A DNA stretch of 35,506 nucleotides from Lachnospiraceae bacterium (GCA_017478245.1 JAFVDW010000096.1:1-35506), one strand, 5' to 3'; numbered from the stretch's first letter, positions 26,387 through 33,011 are shown. Numbers and translations are program-made. The notes: generated by a model from the sequence alone, not told the origin.

Positions 26387-27190
26387 ATGAACAGGAAGCT
26401 AATATTTTTTGATATTGACGGGACACTAATTGGCGGGGGCAGTCAAAAGATGTCGGACAGTACCATCAGGGCGATTAAGAGAGCCAGACAGAACGGTCAT
26501 GTCTGTGTGATCAACACGGGACGTACCCAACCGATTGTAGGAGAAGAGATTACCGGACAGGTAGAATTTGATGGGATACTGATGGGATGTGGCACGCAGA
26601 TTTACTACCACGGGGAGGAATTGTTACACCATACCTTTTCAGTGGAAATGGCAAAAAGAATTATAGAGGGTTTGAAAAGGCATCGTATTGATGCGCTGTT
26701 AGAGGGGGCTGATGATATTTTTTGCCAGGCGGAGGAGGATTTATACACAAATGGATTTCGAAAATATATGAAGTTTTTGCGAACAATATATCAGTTTGGA
26801 ACACAGGCGGAGGCACCCGGAAACTTCGATAAGTTTTACGCTTATGTAGACAAAAGAGAAACGATGGAGGCATTTGCAGAGGAGTTTCAGGAAGAACTGA
26901 CTTTTATTGACAGGGAAAAAGGATTCTACGAAATTGTCCCTAAAGAGTGTTCCAAGGCAAGCGCAATGCGTTTTCTTTCTGACAGGTTGCAGATACCTAT
27001 GGAGGATACAGTGGCGATTGGTGATAGCAACAATGATATACCTATGTTAGATTGTGCAGGAGTAGGTATTGCCATGGGCAATTCATCCGGGGAATTGATT
27101 GCGATGGCGGATTATGTGACCACGGATGTGGGGCAGGATGGTATCTGGAATGCACTAAAATGGTTGGGGGTACTGGACACACATGCCTGA
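26387..27190 (+). CDS. HAD-superfamily phosphatase, Cof type
   Basis: 267 residues. Motif I is FFDIDGTL (Asp8 and Asp10 as nucleophile and acid/base), and motif IV is VAIGDSNNDIPMLDCAG, with KASAMRFL supplying the conserved Lys. A large C2-type cap lies between. These enzymes dephosphorylate sugar phosphates or similar metabolites; the exact substrate cannot be read. The last codons overlap the SpoU gene by 8 nt. Confidence 0.92.
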   Translation: MNRKLIFFDIDGTLIGGGSQKMSDSTIRAIKRARQNGHVCVINTGRTQPIVGEEITGQVEFDGILMGCGTQIYYHGEELLHHTFSVEMAKRIIEGLKRHRIDALLEGADDIFCQAEEDLYTNGFRKYMKFLRTIYQFGTQAEAPGNFDKFYAYVDKRETMEAFAEEFQEELTFIDREKGFYEIVPKECSKASAMRFLSDRLQIPMEDTVAIGDSNNDIPMLDCAGVGIAMGNSSGELIAMADYVTTDVGQDGIWNALKWLGVLDTHA

Positions 27191-28007
27191 TAGAACTCAA
27201 ATGATTGAAATAACTGATTTTACAGCACCGGAGCTTGATATTTATGCCAGACTTTCGGAAAACGAATTAAGACATTTTTACGAGCCGCATGGCGGTTTAT
27301 TCCTAGCGGAGAGTGCCAAGGTCATTGAGCGGGCTTTGCATGCCGGATATGAGCCCATATCGCTGTTGCTGGAGCCAAGGCACATTGAGGGCGAAGCAGC
27401 AGAGATTATTGCCCGTTGTGGGGAAATCCCTATTTACATTGCAGATTATAAGGTATTAAGAGAACTCACCGGGTTTCAACTGACAAGAGGTGTATTGTGC
27501 GCTATGCGACGGAAGGCACTTTGGGGTGTGGAGGAGGTGTGCGATGGGGCAAGGCGCATTGCCGTGTTAGAGAATGTGATGAATCCGACCAATGTGGGAG
27601 CAATTTTTCGTTCTGCAGCAGCGTTGAATATAGATGCTGTATTGCTGACTTCTTCCTGTAGTGATCCTCTGTATCGGCGAGCCATCAGAGTGAGCATGGG
27701 AACCGTATTCCAAGTGCCGTGGACCTATCTGGCAACGGCGAAAACAGATATTGACTTGCTGAAGAACCTGGGATTTCGGACAGCAGCCATGGCGTTATCG
27801 GATGATTCTGTCAGTATTGCGGATGAGCGTCTGCAAAGAGAGGAGCGCCTGGCTGTGGTACTTGGGACAGAAGGTGATGGGCTGGCAGCAGCTACGATAG
27901 AAGCGTGTGATTATACTGTGCGGATTCCTATGGCGCATGGAGTGGATTCGTTGAATGTGGCGGCAGCAAGTGCGGTCGCTTTTTGGCAGCTAGGGGTTCG
28001 TTCATAG
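27183..28007 (+). CDS. SpoU/TrmH-family RNA 2'-O-methyltransferase
   Basis: 274 residues. An N-terminal substrate-binding part (LAESAKVIERALHAGYEP) precedes the knotted SPOUT domain. Motif 1 is NVMNPTNVGAIFRSAAAL, motif 2 VVLGTEGDGL and motif 3 IPMAHGVDSLNVAAASAVAF. The enzyme uses SAM to methylate a ribose in rRNA or tRNA; the target is unknown. It overlaps the HAD gene, so it is co-translated. A tRNA-Gly lies on the opposite strand just after. Confidence 0.93.
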   Translation: MPDRTQMIEITDFTAPELDIYARLSENELRHFYEPHGGLFLAESAKVIERALHAGYEPISLLLEPRHIEGEAAEIIARCGEIPIYIADYKVLRELTGFQLTRGVLCAMRRKALWGVEEVCDGARRIAVLENVMNPTNVGAIFRSAAALNIDAVLLTSSCSDPLYRRAIRVSMGTVFQVPWTYLATAKTDIDLLKNLGFRTAAMALSDDSVSIADERLQREERLAVVLGTEGDGLAAATIEACDYTVRIPMAHGVDSLNVAAASAVAFWQLGVRS

Positions 28008-28026
28008 TAAAAGAGAAAAAGAAAAA

Positions 28027-28096
28027 GCAGGATACGGGAGTCGAACCCGCCTCCTCGGCTTGGGAAGCCGATGTACTACCGATGTACTAATCCTGC
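28027..28096 (-). tRNA. tRNA-Gly (anticodon CCC)
   Basis: 70 nt. The acceptor GCAGGAT pairs with ATCCTGC. The D arm is GTAC/GTAC, the anticodon stem TCGGC/GCCGA with loop TTCCCAA, and the T arm GCGGG-TTCGACT-CCCGT. CCA is not encoded. Confidence 0.93.
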
Positions 28097-28122
28097 AAAC
28101 AAATATATTATCAACAAAATCT

Positions 28123-28151
28123 ATTATACACGAAAAGTGTTTGGATTTCAA
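28123..28151 (-). promoter_or_regulatory. Promoter of tRNA-Gly
   Basis: On the minus strand TTGAAA, 17 bp, TATAAT, ending 27 nt before the tRNA. Confidence 0.75.
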
Positions 28152-28231
28152 TGTATAATTTTTGAAATTGCCAGAAATAATAAGACGAGTATTAGATTTA
28201 GAAAAACGTTTAGAAAAATTGTGGCATTGTA

Positions 28232-28260
28232 TTGACATTATTTGGATAAATCACTATACT
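28232..28260 (+). promoter_or_regulatory. Promoter of tRNA-Asn
   Basis: TTGACA (28232-28237), 17 bp, TATACT (28255-28260), 16 nt before the tRNA. Confidence 0.85.
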
Positions 28261-28276
28261 TAAATATAGCTAATAT

Positions 28277-28348
28277 TCCTCGATAGCTCAATGGTAGAGC
28301 ACTCGGCTGTTAACCGAGTTGTTGTAGGTTCGAGCCCTACTCGGGGAG
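28277..28348 (+). tRNA. tRNA-Asn (anticodon GTT)
   Basis: 72 nt. The acceptor TCCTCGA pairs with TCGGGGA (one G-U). The D arm is GCTC/GAGC, the anticodon stem CTCGG/CCGAG with loop CTGTTAA, and the T loop TTCGAGC. No encoded CCA. Confidence 0.94.
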
Positions 28349-28456
28349 CTGATATCAGAGGGAGTCTTAGGACTTCCTTTTATCGTGGAGAACCTGACAG
28401 GAGATTGCCTGGGGGAGCTTGCAATCACTGTAATAGAACAGAAGGGAGTTGAAAGA

Positions 28457-29968
28457 ATGGGTGTTTTGTCTGGTTTGGAACCCGAAAGCGTGTTTTATTA
28501 TTTTGAGGAGATCACGAAGATTCCTCATGGATCGGGTAATGTCGAGAGAATCAGTGACTATCTTGCAGACTTTGCGAAACAAAGAGGGTTGTTTTGCATT
28601 CAGGATGCGTGGAAAAATATTATTATTGTCAAGCATGCAACGCCCGGATATGAGAAGGAGCCTCCTCTGATCTTGCAGGGGCATATGGATATGGTTGCGG
28701 TGTGCGAGCCGGGATGTACTATGGACATGAAAAAGGAGGGGCTGAAGGTTGCTGTTGCAGGAGATAACATCTATGCGGAACAGACCAGTCTGGGAGGAGA
28801 CGATGGTATTGCTGTAGCTTATGCGTTGGCGATTCTTGACTCTCAGACATTGAAGCATCCTCGTCTGGAAGTAGTTATCACGGTGGACGAAGAAGTGGGT
28901 ATGGACGGTGCTCGCGAAATTGATTTATCTATGCTGCGTGCCAATAGAATGATTAATCTGGATTCGGAGGAAGAGGGGATTTTTCTCACAAGCTGTGCAG
29001 GTGGAGCCAGAGTTAGTTGTATTTTTGACGTAGAACAGGAGGAACGCAGAGGAATTCTCTGTGGAATCAATGTCGGGGGTCTGCAGGGAGGGCATTCCGG
29101 TACAGAGATACATAGGGAGCGTGCCAATTCCAACTGTTTGTTTGCGCGTGTGCTGAAAAGGCTTACGGATGAGCTGCCTATACAGTTAGTGGAGATAAAG
29201 GGTGGACATGCGGATAATGCGATTTCCCGTGAGACCAAAGCCATTGTATTATTACCCGGTGAGTCAGGAGAGCCGGATAATATGCAGAGCATGACGGAGC
29301 AGGCGAATCGTTTGGATGCCATTATGACCGTGCTGCAAAAGGATATTGCGGCGGAGTTGGCTGTCCGCGATCCCGGATTTACGTTAAATTGGAATATCAA
29401 TTGGAAAATAAATGTTCAGAAAATGCCCGCATTGCAAGTGTTGACCGAGGATTCAACGCGCAAGATCGCAGTGGCTTTGAATGCACTGCCCAATGGAGTA
29501 CAGGCGATGAGCCAGGAACTGAGGGGAATGGTGGAAACCTCCCTCAATTTTGGAATGCTTCGCTTGAAAAACAATAAGATTGTCGCTGAGTTTGCGGTTC
29601 GAAGCAGTGTGGAAAGTGCGAAGAAGGCATTGATTGATCGCATGGCTTCCGTGGTGGAATTAGCAGATGGTACTTATATCGTTTCGGGTGATTATCCGGG
29701 ATGGCAATTTCGGACCAATTCTCCACTCAGGGATAAGATGGTGGCAGTGTATCAGCAAATGTATGGCGTGAAGCCTAAAGTAGAGGCAGTACATGCAGGT
29801 CTGGAATGTGGTTTGCTGGGAAGCAAGATTCAGGATTTGGATTGCGTATCCATCGGTCCGGATATGAAAGATATCCATACGACAGAAGAGACCTTAAGCA
29901 TATCTTCTACTGCGAGAGTATGGAATTATTTGGTGAAATTGTTAGAAACAAAAGATAATTTCGCTTAA
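28457..29968 (+). CDS. Aminoacyl-histidine dipeptidase (PepD type)
   Basis: 503 residues of the M20 metallopeptidase group. Metal-site segments are QGHMDMVAVC (His and Asp), SLGGDDGIAVAY (bridging Asp), TVDEEVGMDGA (catalytic Glu) and LECGLLGSK near the C-terminus. The enzyme cuts Xaa-His dipeptides such as carnosine. The ATG at 28457 follows AAGGGAG; an open frame extends upstream to 28385 without a ribosome site. Confidence 0.92.
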   Translation: MGVLSGLEPESVFYYFEEITKIPHGSGNVERISDYLADFAKQRGLFCIQDAWKNIIIVKHATPGYEKEPPLILQGHMDMVAVCEPGCTMDMKKEGLKVAVAGDNIYAEQTSLGGDDGIAVAYALAILDSQTLKHPRLEVVITVDEEVGMDGAREIDLSMLRANRMINLDSEEEGIFLTSCAGGARVSCIFDVEQEERRGILCGINVGGLQGGHSGTEIHRERANSNCLFARVLKRLTDELPIQLVEIKGGHADNAISRETKAIVLLPGESGEPDNMQSMTEQANRLDAIMTVLQKDIAAELAVRDPGFTLNWNINWKINVQKMPALQVLTEDSTRKIAVALNALPNGVQAMSQELRGMVETSLNFGMLRLKNNKIVAEFAVRSSVESAKKALIDRMASVVELADGTYIVSGDYPGWQFRTNSPLRDKMVAVYQQMYGVKPKVEAVHAGLECGLLGSKIQDLDCVSIGPDMKDIHTTEETLSISSTARVWNYLVKLLETKDNFA

Positions 29969-30011
29969 ATTTATACAATTCAACAAATTTCTAAGAAATC
30001 AAAAAAAGGTA

Positions 30012-30040
30012 TTGCATTTTTTTTTAGGCTGCGGTATAAT
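30012..30040 (+). promoter_or_regulatory. Promoter of tRNA-Pro
   Basis: TTGCAT (30012-30017), 17 bp including a T-run, TATAAT (30035-30040). Confidence 0.82.
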
Positions 30041-30053
30041 CTTATTGTTGTCA

Positions 30054-30128
30054 CGGGGTGTGGCTCAGCTTGGTTAGAGCGCCGTCTTAGGGAGGCGGAG
30101 GTCGCGAGTTCGAATCCCGCCACTCCGA
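30054..30128 (+). tRNA. tRNA-Pro (anticodon AGG)
   Basis: 75 nt. The acceptor CGGGGTG pairs with CACTCCG. The D arm is GCTC/GAGC, the anticodon stem CCGTC/GGCGG with loop TTAGGGA (A34 G35 G36, then G37 as expected for tRNA-Pro). The T stem GCGAG/CCCGC has one A-C mismatch. Confidence 0.9.
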
Positions 30129-30137
30129 TAAATGAAA

Positions 30138-30181
30138 AGTGCCAAAACCTTGAATTTACAAGGTTTTGGTACTTCTTTTTT
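30138..30181 (+). terminator. Terminator after tRNA-Pro
   Basis: AGTGCCAAAACCTT pairs with AAGGTTTTGGTACT (14 positions, one G-T pair), followed by C and a seven-T run. Confidence 0.9.
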
Positions 30182-30278
30182 GTCTGACATTCAAGCGGTA
30201 ATCAAAAAGGGAAACATAGAAATCAAGAAAAAGGGCGTGAAATATCGGTGAAGTCAGGTATTTTTCAGCAATAAAAAA

Positions 30279-30325
30279 TGGAAGCAAGGGGGCTCGAACC
30301 CCACGTACATTCTCTGAAAGTGGCG
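30279..30325 (-). pseudogene. tRNA 3'-half remnant, possible attachment-site scar
   Basis: Read on the minus strand, a T arm (TGGGG-TTCGAGC-CCCCT) is followed by a 3' acceptor-like TGCTTCC and an A at the discriminator position. No matching 5' half, D arm or clear anticodon stem is found. Such 3' halves remain where phages or integrative elements entered tRNA genes. It marks the approximate left limit of the element-like region. The rest of 30182-30411 shows no supported gene. Confidence 0.4.
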
Positions 30326-30411
30326 TATTTACTGGGAAAAATCCTTTGAGGTAATTAAAAAAGGTAATCAAGACAAAGGAAAGGAGAAATCCTGCACAAG
30401 TGCTACAAAAG

Positions 30412-30442
30412 ATAAATCGACCAGAAATCGGTTTATTTTTTT
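30412..30442 (+). terminator. Intrinsic terminator in the left part of the element
   Basis: ATAAATCG and CGGTTTAT form an 8-bp stem with a 9-nt loop and then six T. There is no gene directly upstream, so it may be left from a lost gene. 30443-30585 holds nothing that I can support. Confidence 0.7.
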
Positions 30443-30585
30443 GCCTAAAATTATTTTCTTATTCGAATCAATTATTTTGTGCCTGTGGCTTTCTGTGGGG
30501 CTCATTTTTGAAGTTTTGGGCTTTCAGTGTGTAAATCTGCCATTTTATCTTAAAATCCGTTTAATGAGTTTATTTCAGATTATAA

Positions 30586-30613
30586 AAAGAAAACCCCGCC
30601 TTTTTTGACGGGG
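30586..30613 (-). terminator. Terminator of the leftward small gene
   Basis: On the minus strand CCCCGTC, AAAAAA loop, GGCGGGG, then a T-rich run. It is located 11 nt after the stop of the 30624-30848 gene. Confidence 0.82.
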
Positions 30614-30623
30614 AGTTAATGTA

Positions 30624-30848
30624 TTATAGTGTGGAGATTTCGATTTGCTCGATTTCATCCCAGGTAAAACCTAACTTATGTAGATCGTTGGCTGCATCGC
30701 TCATAACCGAAGATGCTTCCATTGTCATGTCCCTGTTGAAGAGTTCACAGAAAATCCTGTATGCCTTTACAACTCCCTCATATGTGAAAACCTGTAAGTT
30801 GCCAACCTTTGCGCCGTATTTATTGTTAATTTTGATTGTTCCCTTCAT
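30624..30848 (-). CDS. Small phage-type protein of unknown function
   Basis: 74 residues starting MKGTIKINNKYGAKVGNLQV, acidic C-terminal half (LGFTWDEIEQIEISTL). No family is recognised. The ATG at 30848 follows GGGAG with an 8-nt gap; an in-frame ATG at 30908 lies upstream of the promoter and is rejected. It has its own promoter with an operator in the spacer and its own terminator, and diverges from the toxin unit. A small regulatory protein is possible by position only. Confidence 0.72.
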   Translation of the reverse strand: MKGTIKINNKYGAKVGNLQVFTYEGVVKAYRIFCELFNRDMTMEASSVMSDAANDLHKLGFTWDEIEQIEISTL

Positions 30849-30879
30849 GTTCTTGTACTCCCTTTCATTTGATAAATTA

Positions 30880-30908
30880 ATTATAGTACATGTGTACACA
30901 TTTATCAA
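30880..30908 (-). promoter_or_regulatory. Leftward promoter with operator in spacer
   Basis: On the minus strand TTGATA, 17 bp, TATAAT. The spacer consists almost entirely of the palindrome ATGTGTACACAT. Confidence 0.8.
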
Positions 30909-30965
30909 TAGATATATTTACCAAAATGTACACATACATTTTGTATATTTTATATGTGTACACAT
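30890..30965. promoter_or_regulatory. Three-operator cluster, ATGTGTACACAT type
   Basis: Two perfect 12-bp palindromes ATGTGTACACAT lie at 30890-30901 and 30954-30965, 64 bp apart. A variant, AAAATGTACACATACATTTT, lies between them (30923-30942). The outer copies sit on the leftward and rightward promoters. This is the layout of a phage or integrative-element repressor switch. No repressor gene is recognised in the window. Confidence 0.72.
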
Positions 30966-30985
30966 GTCGCGGGATGTGATATTAT
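30957..30985 (+). promoter_or_regulatory. Rightward promoter overlapping an operator
   Basis: TGTACA (30957-30962), 17 bp, TATTAT (30980-30985). The -35 lies inside the right-hand operator. Confidence 0.55.
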
Positions 30986-31033
30986 TATTTCAGCGGGAAC
31001 GGTGCCCCTTGAGATTACAAGGGGGTGATGCCT

Positions 31034-31129
31034 ATGTACGTTACATATAGCGATTTGATACAAATTGGTATATTTATCGTTGCTCTGATAGGTCTTGTTT
31101 ACAAGATAAGTCACAAAGACAAAAAATAA
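31034..31129 (+). CDS. Candidate type I toxin, small hydrophobic peptide
   Basis: 31 residues: a short polar start, one membrane helix (LIQIGIFIVALIGLVY) and a charged end (KISHKDKK). Length and pattern match the holin-like toxin family of Firmicutes (TxpA/BsrG-like group). The ribosome site AAGGGGGTGAT is unusually strong but sits in a hairpin: CCCCTTG (31005-31011) with CAAGGGG (31018-31024). The 3' end overlaps a bidirectional terminator, and a convergent promoter lies beyond. These are usual signs of a toxin controlled by antisense RNA. Confidence 0.7.
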   Translation: MYVTYSDLIQIGIFIVALIGLVYKISHKDKK

Positions 31130-31204
31130 CCGCCCCAGATTTGGCAGTCTAAGCGGTTATTTTTAACGGTTATTCTTCCAAGGGGCAACCAAGTACCGCC
31201 TTGT
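31120..31204 (-). ncRNA. Candidate antisense antitoxin RNA
   Basis: The predicted transcript starts near 31204 from the minus promoter at 31211-31239. It crosses the stem AATAACCGC/GCGGTTATT (31125-31133 with 31153-31161) and ends in TTTT inside the toxin's last codons. It contains GCCCCTTGG (complement of 31178-31186), complementary to the toxin ribosome site. About 85 nt. Ends are inferred. Confidence 0.5.
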
Positions 31205-31210
31205 AAATAA

Positions 31211-31239
31211 ATAGTATCACATATCAGAAATTTTTTCAA
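31211..31239 (-). promoter_or_regulatory. Promoter of the antisense RNA
   Basis: On the minus strand TTGAAA, 17 bp, TACTAT. Confidence 0.7.
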
Positions 31240-31250
31240 GGGGCGATATT

Positions 31251-31448
31251 ATGGGAATGGCAGAAAGCAGATTAAAAGCCGATTACAAATATTAGGCGAA
31301 ACATATTAAGCGAGTACCTGTGGACATGCAGATAACGGAATATGAGGAACTAAAGGCGGCGGCAACCGCCAGTGGTCAGACTGTCAATGGATATATAAAG
31401 GCAGCGATCAGGGAGAAGATGGAGAGGGAACCGGCGGATACTAACTGA
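31251..31448 (+). pseudogene. Ribbon-helix-helix gene with in-frame amber codon
   Basis: The frame reads MGMAESRLKADYKY, TAG (31293-31295), then AKHIKRVPVDMQITEYEELK... TVNGYIKAAIREKM to a TGA at 31446. The part after TAG is a full Arc/CopG-like ribbon-helix-helix pattern and resembles the next gene (shared TVNGYI). The codon before the Ala is probably a former CAG (Gln). A ribosome site AAGGGGC precedes the ATG. Either a dead copy or a gene needing amber readthrough. Confidence 0.65.
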
Positions 31449-31466
31449 AATATGATCGATATAGGC

Positions 31467-31507
31467 AAATAACCGTTTGGAAGTTGAATATCTAAGCGGT
31501 TATTTTT
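31467..31507 (+). terminator. Terminator after the amber-interrupted gene
   Basis: AAATAACCG pairs with CGGTTATTT, followed by TT. The 3' arm with its flank (TCTAAGCGGTTATTTTT, 31491-31507) is identical to 31148-31164 in the toxin terminator, so the two arose by duplication. Confidence 0.72.
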
Positions 31508-31520
31508 GGGTGTAAATTTC

Positions 31521-31689
31521 GTATTACATAAATGATATTTATGCAATACGGCTAACACGTATTTATGTAATATACCAATGAATGTATTTATGTAATACGC
31601 AATATTTAATATTTATGTAATACGCTAAAAATCGTATTTATGTAATATATTGCATAAATACGCCATTCATGATAGTATTTGTGTAATAC
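31521..31689. repeat. Iteron array, TATTTATGTAATAC
   Basis: Direct copies start at 31536, 31560, 31585, 31610, 31635 and 31676. Inverted copies lie at 31521-31533 and about 31651-31661. The five left copies are spaced 24-25 bp; individual copies differ by 0-2 bases. The array ends a few bases before the ribbon-helix-helix gene. Such arrays serve as operators, centromere-like partition sites or replication iterons. Confidence 0.85.
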
Positions 31690-31707
31690 AATTATATGGG
31701 GTATGAT

Positions 31708-31968
31708 ATGGCAATGAACAAGAAAGCTAAAGTGCATTTAGAGAAGCAATACAAACGCCAAAATGAACATATAAAAGAAAAATATGACAGAATATCTATA
31801 ACGCTGCCAAAGGGCACCAAAGAGCGAATAAAAGCCAAGGGGGAAACTGTCAACGGATATATCACCAGACTTGTTTTGGCTGATCTGGGAGAGAAGCAGG
31901 GAGCAGAACCGGAACCGGTAGTAGCGGTTCATAGGAGCAGCGATTTTCCAGATGTACCATTCTTGTGA
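31708..31968 (+). CDS. Small ribbon-helix-helix DNA-binding protein
   Basis: About 86 residues. A basic N-terminal third (KKAKVHLEKQYKRQNEHIKE) is followed by a strand RISITLPKG, a helix TKERIKAKG and ETVNGYITRLVLADLGE, the Arc/CopG pattern. The ATG at 31708 has GGGG 6 nt upstream; ATG at 31696 or 31714 is possible. It directly follows the iteron array, its likely binding site (inference from position). Roles in similar loci are autorepression, partition or copy control. Confidence 0.8.
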   Translation: MAMNKKAKVHLEKQYKRQNEHIKEKYDRISITLPKGTKERIKAKGETVNGYITRLVLADLGEKQGAEPEPVVAVHRSSDFPDVPFL

Positions 31969-31977
31969 AACTTGTCC

Positions 31978-32008
31978 TTGACAGATTTATTTTATTATGC
32001 TTTATAAT
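31978..32008 (+). promoter_or_regulatory. Candidate promoter before the structured leader
   Basis: TTGACA (31978-31983) and TATAAT (32003-32008) with a 19-bp spacer, slightly long. TTATAA one base earlier gives 18. Confidence 0.5.
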
Positions 32009-32045
32009 ATAACCATAGGGCAGTGAATGTTTAATTATATATTAT

Positions 32046-32137
32046 AGCCGCTGGGACTCGGTTCCCTTAACCGGCTTGAGATGACGTGAAAAGCATCCAG
32101 TACGCAGATCATAGCGTGTTGGGTGCTTATTTTATTT
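32046..32137 (+). ncRNA. Structured leader or attenuator RNA
   Basis: Two stems are visible: GCCG/CGGC enclosing GGGA/TCCC (32047-32075), and a longer hairpin AAGCATCC/GGGTGCTT with inner ACGC/GCGT (32091-32128), followed by ATTTTATTT. It lies between a promoter and the 49-codon Cys-rich ORF. The second hairpin could terminate transcription. I do not recognise a known class. Confidence 0.5.
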
Positions 32138-32152
32138 CTGGGAGGTATAACA

Positions 32153-32302
32153 ATGCAGTGCAGAGATTTTAAATGTGTTTATGAGATAGACGGAGAATGT
32201 GATCAGATCGGCGGCGAATGCATCGGTGACATGTGCGAAAATTTCGGCGAGTGTATAGGCTGCCAAGATCAGGAGCGCGAAGAGTGCGACGGAATCCAGT
32301 AA
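32153..32302 (+). CDS. Cysteine-rich 49-residue protein
   Basis: Starts MQCRDFKCVYEIDGECDQIG and has eight Cys spread over 49 residues with many Asp and Glu, so metal binding or disulfides are plausible. TGGGAGGT lies 6 nt before the ATG. The CxxxxC spacing recalls DUF1540-like modules, but I cannot assign the family. It starts a run of small element genes. Confidence 0.68.
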   Translation: MQCRDFKCVYEIDGECDQIGGECIGDMCENFGECIGCQDQEREECDGIQ

Positions 32303-32339
32303 CTAATTTATTTATAACCCAAGGAGGTGTATATAATAC

Positions 32340-33011
32340 ATGAAAAATAATGCTGTAGTAACTGATACAGGTGTAGAAATATACACCAGTAATATATTGG
32401 CTTATGCTGATGAGTATATCGAGCATGAGCTTGACGAGGAGCGCAGAAAAGAGATCTACACCAACAACAGTATATTTACAGCTATGCTCCTTTATATCTC
32501 TGACAGAATACCTAAACCAGATAACAATGATATACAACTCTTAGATAATATATTTAATATATATATACGTCTTTGTACTAAATATGATAAATTACCCAGC
32601 TTAGAAAAGTTTAGTGTATTAATAAATATTAATCCTGGTACTTTATCTGATTGGAGTAGTGGAGTATGTAGAAATAATATATATTATGATTCCAATGGTA
32701 AGTATATTAAAGACTTCCCTGCATGGCAGTTGAACCATAAAGGGGAACAATACAGGGTAGAACCCAGTACAGCACACGCCGAAGCGGTCAAAAAATGGAA
32801 GAATATTTGCAAAAATTTTTTGGTGGATTCATTGCAAAATTCGCCCGGAAGGGACATAAATAAAATTTTTATTGCCAAAGCTGCCTATGGCATGGTGGAG
32901 ACAGCACCGGTTCCAGTGATCAACCATGAGCAACACCGGACAGCGGAGCAGATCGCTGCAGATTATGGGCAGCAGGCGACGCTTCCTGGGGATGTGGTGC
33001 CAGATTTCTAG
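32340..33011 (+). CDS. Phage-type protein, possibly small-terminase-like
   Basis: 223 residues. The N-terminal half is acidic and helical. The middle has a helix-turn-helix-like stretch (LPSLEKFSVLININPGTLSD), then WKNICKNFLVDSLQNSPGRD and IFIAKAAYGMVET. This order (HTH, charged helix, short K/A-rich helix) is seen in phage small-terminase-type proteins, but resemblance is weak and the function open. A strong AAGGAGGTG precedes the ATG by 10 nt. Codon use is far more AT-rich (many ATA and TTA) in the first half than in chromosomal neighbours. Confidence 0.75.
   Translation: MKNNAVVTDTGVEIYTSNILAYADEYIEHELDEERRKEIYTNNSIFTAMLLYISDRIPKPDNNDIQLLDNIFNIYIRLCTKYDKLPSLEKFSVLININPGTLSDWSSGVCRNNIYYDSNGKYIKDFPAWQLNHKGEQYRVEPSTAHAEAVKKWKNICKNFLVDSLQNSPGRDINKIFIAKAAYGMVETAPVPVINHEQHRTAEQIAADYGQQATLPGDVVPDF

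Noticed and set aside
28002-28238. Minus-strand ORF of 78 residues
   Set aside because: It spans tRNA-Gly and its promoter.
30619-31050. 143-residue ORF on the plus strand
   Set aside because: It lies opposite the 74-residue gene, runs across terminator, promoters and operators, and has no ribosome site.
31521-31689. CRISPR array
   Set aside because: The repeats are only about 14 bp with about 11-bp intervals, partly inverted and variable, and no cas genes are present. Iterons fit better.
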